A program made the translations under genes and the position numbers. From Auxenochlorella pyrenoidosa (Eukaryota; Chlorophyta; Trebouxiophyceae; Chlorellales; Chlorellaceae), in the NCBI GenBank assembly GCA_001430745.1, contig KQ482041.1, forward strand, positions 1,497,543 to 1,547,123: DNA of 49,581 bases, written 5' to 3'. The notes beneath the pieces are model-generated. The model saw nothing but the letters and a program-made list of their open reading frames with translations, was not told the DNA's origin and did no database searches. Shown piece by piece: positions 44,101-49,581 of the stretch (within the stretch, counting starts at the first letter, position 1; each line of letters begins with the position of its first letter).

Positions 44101-47100
44101 CGTGGCTTGTCAGCTGCAACCCCTCAATGTGCACGCTCTGCCACGTTCTGCTTTCCATCTTTGCCAGCAGCACCACGCTCAAAAAGGCAACCGTCCCGGC
44201 ATTTGCCCTTGCATTTCCTCTTGCATGCCTGCCAGCACACGCCTCACCTGTGCCAGCAGGGCCGTGCCCTGCCTCTCCAGCATGGCCGCCACCAGCTCAG
44301 CCACAGCATGCCGCACAGCGTGGCTCTCATCTGCCAGCAGCTCGTACACCTGAGGCAGCAGGGCGAGCAGATAGGGATGCAATGAATCAGCCACTGACAT
44401 TGCAGCAAACCGTTACTAGATCGGTCCGGGGAGGGGAGAATTAAAACTATGTTCCATGGGTCAAATTGCAAGTCCGGGCAGCGCGGACGCAGCACAGGCA
44501 GCCCGCCGCTCGCCTGCGCAAACTGCGAGGGCTGCGCCTGCTTCTGCTTCACCAGGAGGGTGTTGAGCTCCACCTGCGGGGAGCAGGCACGCAGGCAGGT
44601 GGGCCCCTTGCAGACGATGGAGAGGAGGTTGCAACCAGGGACAAGCAGCGAGGCGCCTGAAGGGAGCAAGCAATGCACAGCAGGCAGAGTTCGGGTGGGC
44701 ATGCCATTCAGGGCCGCTAGTCGCAGCCTTGGGCTGCACCTTCGCTGCAACAATCTCAGTTTAACGCGCTGAGCTGGCCTCACCCCCTTGACTGCCACCG
44801 CCTCGTCGACATCATAAAACAGCTCTGAGAAGCGCTGCTGGAAGCGCTGCGTGAAGTCCGACAGGCTGGCCAGGTTGTCGGGGTTGGAGTAGAGCGCCAG
44901 CAGGGCGTTGACGCTGGCCAGCCGCACGCGCGCGTCCTGCGCAGCCGGGCGCAACAACAGCTTCCTCGCTGCAGGGCTCATCTCGAGGCTGTCCGCCATG
45001 CATCCTGGCGTGCAGCTGGGTGCGGCGCGCCCCTCACCGCTGCGCCCCGCCCCCTTGCCTTGTCAGACAGCGCCCAGGCGATGTACTTGAGGTACTGGTC
45101 GGTGAGGAAGACAGAGGGGTGCAGGCGCACCCAGGAGCCGATGCCCTCAATCACTGTGGCCCGGATCTCCTCGGAGCAGTCCCTGCAAGGGGGTGGGGTG
45201 GGGGTTCCTGTTTGGGCACTTTGGAGGCCGATCCAAGCCGGGGCGTGCCGGGTAGATTGGAGCGCGGCATGCGCATGGTGCGAGGCACCGCTGGCGCGCG
45301 GGGCGTGCAGCAGCAGGCTGCACCGCACGACGTGGGTCTGGCGCGCCCGGGGGCCGCAGCCTCCCCTGCCCCAGCGCGCCTGAAGCGGTGCGCAAAGATG
45401 CCCTGGAAGAGGGCGTCCGAGTAGGAGCGCAGCTCCTGGATGCGCGCGTGGCAGCGGTCGACGTTGCGCTGGAAGGCGGCCATGCGGTCGGCGGCGGCCT
45501 GCGGCGGGGCCGGGAAGGGGGGACGGCAGCGGCAGCAGGGGCGAGCCCGTGATGTAACAAGCTGGACCTGCTTAGCAGCAGCGACCGCCCAAGGGAATGA
45601 GCTGTTGGAGCCCCGCTTGCCCAGCGCTGGGAGCGTGCTGGCCGGCTACGGGCACCCCCACCTTGCCGCCGCCCTTCTTGCGCTGCTCGGCCGCCAGCTG
45701 GCGCTCGGCGGTGTCCCGCGCCTCGCCCAGCGCCAGGCTGACGTGGGTCCAGGCGGTGACCAGCTGGGCGGCGGTCAGGGTGGCCACCGAGCGGAACTCG
45801 CGCACCACAGACCTGCGAGAGGCAGGTTGGGGTGGCAGCCAGGTGGGCAGCTGCGCTCGATGGCCAAGGGGAGCGGAGGCGGGAAGGGGCGGAGCGTGGG
45901 AGCAGCACAGCACAGGCAAGGGGGCAGGGCGGGGCGAGTGCTTGGGCCATGCATGCACAACGATACCCCCCCAGCCTGCCCCAGCGTCCCGCACATGGCA
46001 CGCAAGGCGCAGTCAGCATGCACGCCCAAACAACGCAGCCGACTCTGCTTAACCATGGGCAAGGCGCCCAGGCCTCGCGCCCAGCTGGGCCCCCGCTCCT
46101 GCCCGTGCCGGCCACCCACGTGTTGAGCGCGGTGAGCAGCGAGGACAGCCTGTCCAGCAGGTGCTGGTCAAACAGCCCCTGGTCCGCCGCGTACGCCTCG
46201 CGCATCAGCTTGGCCCACAGCTCCAGGTAATTGCCACGAAAGGCGCGCGCGGCCGCCTTGGTGCCGCCCCTCCAGTGGTCCACCAGGCCCTCCTGCCGGG
46301 CGGGCAGGCGAGCAGGGCGCGGGCGGAGAGGGCTCGGTGCATGCAGACTGCCGAGCGCGTGCATGGCCGGCCGCGTGTCGCTGCCCCGCTTGCCCCTCCG
46401 CAGCCTGAGGCGGCCCTGTTTACAGACAGAACTCCCTCCCTTCGCGGCACCTGCAGACACCTGCACCCCCCGCCCCTCCCCCCCCCCCGCACCTACCTGC
46501 TGCGCCAGCTGGTCGAGCTCCTCGCGCAAAGCGTCCACCTCGCCCTCCTCCACCGCCTCCTCAGTCAGGGTGTAGTCCACGCCGCAGGCCTGCCCAGGGC
46601 GCAAGGGTCGGGCCGGAGGGTTGAGGGAATCCAGGCGTCCGGGGCTGAACAGAGGTGCTGTGGCGCGAAATGCAACGGCGCCGCGCAGCCACGGTCCGAC
46701 CGCAACCAGCAGGCGTGGCCCGCCAGAGGCAGCTGAAGGCAGGTTGGCCGCCTCTGCTGCTGCTACAGTTGCAAATGTATAGTACCTATGGTTATGCAGA
46801 GCCAGGGCCCACCTGCAGCAGGAAGGTGAGCAGCTCGGCGGTGGCGGCGCCGCGCGACTCGCGGTACCGGTCCACCCAGTCCTTAGCTGCCACCGCGATC
46901 GAGCTGCCATACTTCTTCACAATGTCTGTAGGAGGGCACATGGACATCAGGGAAATGGATTGGGGCAACCATAGGTTGCAGCGTGGGGGTACGTGCTCAG
47001 CTGGCAGGCAGCACCACGATGCAGGTGCAGAGATGCACCGGCTGCGGCCCCTGCACACCTAGCAGCGATGCCTCCTCCAGGTCTTCTGCGGCTTCAGCTG

Positions 47101-47455
47101 TGTTGCGCTGGCGCACGCGCTGCTTGCTCGGGGTAACGCGACGGGCCTGAATGGATAGGAGGAGGGTTGCAGGTGGGGGCGGTCAGGCGGCAGGCGGGCC
47201 GGCGGGCAGGCCGCTCCAAAGCGATCGCTCGAGCCGGAATGCTTACCTGCGCCTTTCCCCGCTCCTCTCCGCGCTCAACCTCTTCATCCGAGTCCAGGAC
47301 GGGCCTGCAGGGCGCAGGCAGCAACCAGTGGAACCGAGGCAAGCGTCCCAGGCGCAGGGTGCGGCGCGGGGAGCCCAAGCATGTGCAGAAGCGCGATCGA
47401 CGTACCCTGCGTCCTCGGCATAGTTGACCTGGGCCCGCTTCCGCACTCCCACCAT
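38186..47455 (-). CDS. SCC3: Cohesin subunit SCC3 (STAG/SA family)
   Basis: HEAT-repeat subunit of cohesin that binds the kleisin SCC1 and is needed for sister-chromatid cohesion. The ATG at 47455 gives MVGVRKRAQVNYAEDAG, joined by splicing to PVLDSDEEVERGEERG. The conserved core starts at KYGSSIAVAAKDWVDRYRES and continues through LTFLLQACGV, then GNYLELWAKLMREA (STAG domain). The stromalin-conservative block is DCSEEIRATVIEGIGSWVRL, then DQYLKYIAWALSDK and RLASVNALLALYSNPDNLAS. Further HEAT-like helices follow, down to GWETYHLFLECIEKRAAK. The C-terminal 250 residues are highly acidic with Arg-rich patches, including EESEEEVEEPREG and SKLQSMFAAGEEE, ending in six arginines. I estimate about 29 exons and roughly 1,300 residues, in line with the family. 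Introns are short and contain simple repeats. Identity is firm; many exon borders are not individually verified. Confidence 0.9.
39546..39580 (+). repeat. TG/TGGG simple repeat in an SCC3 intron
   Basis: Alternating tg and tggg units on the plus strand, within an intron of SCC3. Confidence 0.75.
39996..40025 (+). repeat. CA dinucleotide repeat in an SCC3 intron
   Basis: About fifteen nearly perfect CA units, interrupted by a few cg steps. Candidate microsatellite. Confidence 0.75.
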
Positions 47456-47955
47456 GGCTGCCGCTCCTGCAGCCCTGCTGAGCAAATCTGAAGCTCAAGC
47501 TCCACGCTGCAGTTGATGGGTAGTGGTATGGGAAAGCGGCCGAGTGCCACCGCCCATCCAGATTTGAGTGCAAGCGCCTTGCTGGCCGTGCTACCGCTCA
47601 CTCCGCTCCCCACCCGCGCACCCAAGAGCTCCTCCCTCATGCAAGCTCTTTCCAACTGTTTTGATATGGGTTAATTACAAATCATGCCTGCCAAACAACG
47701 CGCTCCTCACATTTCGGTGGCGGGCAGTGGCAGGTTGAATGCTGTAATAGTCGTTGGAATGGAACGGCCTGGGTGGAAATAATCGTGCGGGATGGACCCA
47801 AAGTGCAGGATGGAACCAAAGTGGGAAGGACTGTTCATGGGTTGGTGCAGCTTGCAGGAAAGTACAGGCTGCCCCCTGTGCCACAGCACGGCAAAACAAT
47901 CGCACCCCGGGGGTTGGGGGGCAAATCCAAGATCTCGTTGCGTTTCAACGCGCTG
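47456..47955. other. Intergenic region, kinase 3' UTR and SCC3 promoter
   Basis: About 500 bases, AT-richer at 47640-47780. A minus-strand TGTAA at 47675-47679 suits the end of the kinase gene. No gene is seen. Confidence 0.5.
47675..47679 (-). terminator. Probable poly(A) signal of the kinase gene
   Basis: TGTAA on the minus strand about 280 bases after the stop codon at 47956. Confidence 0.4.
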
Positions 47956-49569
47956 CTACGAGCTGAGGCTCTCAGGGGCCATGGGGCTGCCAGCACCACT
48001 GTCGCCGCCCTCACTGCCACTGCTGCTGGTCTCACCCCCAGCACTGGCAGAGCGCTTGCTCACCCGCAGCCGGCGCATGAGGCCCACTGCGCTGGCCGTC
48101 TGCCGCCGCAGATAGGCAACCAGGCGGTTGCGCTGGCCGCTGCGAGCCATGCGCACCTCGCTGTGCCGAGCGGCCTCACTCCTGCTGCCGCAAGCTGTGG
48201 GCGAGCCATTATGGGCAGCAATGTCTGTGCCGTGCCCGCTGGCACCAGCGCCGGCATCGCCGGGGCTGCTCCTGGGAGAGCTTGTGGCGCCAGCACCCTG
48301 CAGGCTGCTACTGGGGCTGCCACCTGCGCCAGCGTTGGGGCTGCCTGGAGACGAGGGGCTGCGTGGGGTGGTGGGGCTGCCCACACCACGGGGCAGCGGA
48401 GGGCGGAAGACGGACCCAGTGCGGCCCATGCGGCGCAAGCTCTGCGGCCCGGGCAGCACCAGCCCGGTGGCTGCTGCAGCCGCGTTTGCCATGCCGGGCG
48501 GACCCGCTGCAGACATCCAGACAGGAGGTGCCGCTGCAGCCGCGGCAGCCATGGCGGCAGCAGCGCCGCTGCTGGCTGTGAAGGATGCCAGGCCCAGCCT
48601 GCTGGGCTTGCGGGCCAGGGCGCCGGCCTCGCCAGGCGGGCGATGCAGCGCCGCCAGCGCCAGCTGCGGCACCAGCGCAAACTGCGTGAGCTCTACCGGG
48701 GTGGGCGCCCGCGCGGGGCCCAGCAGCGGCGGGCCCAGCGGCGCCAGCCGCATCGCCGCCAGCTCTCGCGGTAGCGGCAGCGACATGCTGGCCACCTTGC
48801 GCCGCGCGGGCTCCTGCCCGGGCGCAAACTCCGTGTCTGATCCGCGGCGCGTGGGCCTGCCAGGGGGCAGCAACCAGCCGCCGATGCCGGCACCTGCCGC
48901 CGGGGGCGACTGCGGCGAGCCGGCCTCTCCCATCTCTGCATCGCTTGGGCTGGCAGCGGGGCTGGCGCTGCCGGGGCTGCTGCTCACTGTCATGGAGCCG
49001 CTCACGCAGCCTGCAAGGCAGTGGCTGCACTTGCGCCCGGACGCGGCTGTCAGGCCAGTGCAACGGCAGCCGTCGCTGCTGCTGTTTGAGGGGTCGTTTG
49101 CCAGGTCTGGCAGGGCCTCCGCCTCTGCTGCCTCCTGTGCTGCCGCCTCCTCGGCCCCCTCCTCCTCCACAATGGCAGCTGCTGTTGCCATGTCTGCCAG
49201 CAGGTACAGCGCTGCTGCTGTGCTGCCAGCGGGCGAGGGCGTCGGCGTGGCTGTGGGCTGCATACGCAGGCGGGCGGCCAGCGTGGCGCCTGGGGCGCCC
49301 AGCCCCGCCACCGCGGCGGCGCAGTCTGCTGCAAGCGCCAGTGGGGGCATGGATGCCGAGCGGTCCAGGGCGGCCATCACAGAGGCGGTGCGTCGGGGGT
49401 GCAGGGGTGGGCGCAGCCGCGCCTGCAGGTGCATCTGCACCCAGCGGTGGCGCAGCAGCTGGGCGGCCGAGGGGCGCCGGGCCGGGTCCAGCTGCAGGGT
49501 GGTCCGCACAAAGTCGGCCCAGGGGCTGAGCAGCAGGTGTCGAGGGAACTTGACCTCCACCAGGTCGCA
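47956..49569 (-). CDS. Protein kinase, C-terminal exon only (partial)
   Basis: The last exon of a Ser/Thr protein kinase gene that continues beyond the right edge. A C-rich tract ending in CAG at 49570-49572 is the acceptor, and the exon opens in phase 0 with CDLVEVKFPRHLLLSPWADF. The sequence FVRTTLQLDPARRP followed by SAAQLLRHRWV is the classic end of the kinase C-lobe: the invariant Arg of subdomain XI, then the last helix ending in the HxW motif. Catalytic loop and ATP site lie outside the window. A tail of nearly 500 residues follows, rich in Ala, Pro, Ser and Gly, with many SP sites (SPGSPNAGAGG, TPRSPSSPG) and a basic patch, RNRLVAYLRRQTAS. It ends PMAPESLSS. The kinase subfamily cannot be told from this part. 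Confidence 0.8.
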   Translation of the reverse strand, partial: CDLVEVKFPRHLLLSPWADFVRTTLQLDPARRPSAAQLLRHRWVQMHLQARLRPPLHPRRTASVMAALDRSASMPPLALAADCAAAVAGLGAPGATLAARLRMQPTATPTPSPAGSTAAALYLLADMATAAAIVEEEGAEEAAAQEAAEAEALPDLANDPSNSSSDGCRCTGLTAASGRKCSHCLAGCVSGSMTVSSSPGSASPAASPSDAEMGEAGSPQSPPAAGAGIGGWLLPPGRPTRRGSDTEFAPGQEPARRKVASMSLPLPRELAAMRLAPLGPPLLGPARAPTPVELTQFALVPQLALAALHRPPGEAGALARKPSRLGLASFTASSGAAAAMAAAAAAAPPVWMSAAGPPGMANAAAAATGLVLPGPQSLRRMGRTGSVFRPPLPRGVGSPTTPRSPSSPGSPNAGAGGSPSSSLQGAGATSSPRSSPGDAGAGASGHGTDIAAHNGSPTACGSRSEAARHSEVRMARSGQRNRLVAYLRRQTASAVGLMRRLRVSKRSASAGGETSSSGSEGGDSGAGSPMAPESLSS

Positions 49570-49581
49570 CTGGGGGGGGGT

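Noticed and set aside
47773..48774. Plus-strand open frame of 333 codons
   Set aside because: It is antisense to the kinase tail. Long stop-free frames are common in GC-rich DNA, and no domain is visible.
1..49581. CRISPR arrays, tRNA or rRNA genes, and transposons
   Set aside because: I looked for regularly spaced repeats, cloverleaf or rRNA-like sequence, terminal inverted repeats and transposase or reverse transcriptase motifs, and saw none. Short RNA genes could still be missed by eye.

Overview
The window looks like nuclear DNA from a unicellular green alga, most likely a trebouxiophyte of the Chlorella clade. The base composition is strongly GC-rich. Most genes are split by short introns with GT/AG or occasional GC/AG borders. 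TGTAA motifs sit a short way past several stop codons, as in green-algal poly(A) sites. One gene is chlorophyllide a oxygenase, which is limited to chlorophyll-b-containing organisms. I found no prokaryotic operon, CRISPR, tRNA, rRNA or transposon structure. All product names come from reading the translations; no search was run.

Layout, left to right (strand in brackets): TIM23 (-, 795-2500); chlorophyllide a oxygenase CAO (-, 3549-7787); a sugar-porter family MFS transporter (+, 8185-12801) that shares a divergent upstream region with CAO; an unrecognised single-pass membrane protein with a poly-Gln tract (-, 13074-14612); a complex I NDUFB4/B15-like subunit (-, 15057-15890); ribophorin I/OST1 (-, 16448-20074); an unrecognised basic Ala/Gly/Lys-rich protein (+, 20369-21265) diverging from OST1; a plastid-targeted GNAT-like protein (-, 21498-23087); a NUDCD1-like protein with no visible CS domain (-, 23151-26178); two tandem secreted chymotrypsin-fold serine proteases (-, 26722-29889 and 30404-33547); two tandem unrecognised nuclear-type proteins sharing a C-terminal motif and intron phase (+, 34750-35930 and 36962-37582); the cohesin subunit SCC3/STAG (-, 38186-47455); and the 3' end of a Ser/Thr protein kinase gene (-, from the right edge to 47956).

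The genes serve unrelated housekeeping roles (mitochondrial import, respiration, ER N-glycosylation, pigment synthesis, sister-chromatid cohesion). This is ordinary eukaryotic gene order and not a functional cluster. Two local features look lineage-specific. One is the protease pair, a tandem duplication whose S1-pocket residues differ from trypsin. The other is the plus-strand pair at 34.7-37.6 kb, whose two otherwise dissimilar proteins end in the same motif of about 40 residues after a phase-2 intron at the same place; this is the best candidate here for something undescribed. Two introns use GC donors, and in the protease pair the paralogue has GT at the identical site.
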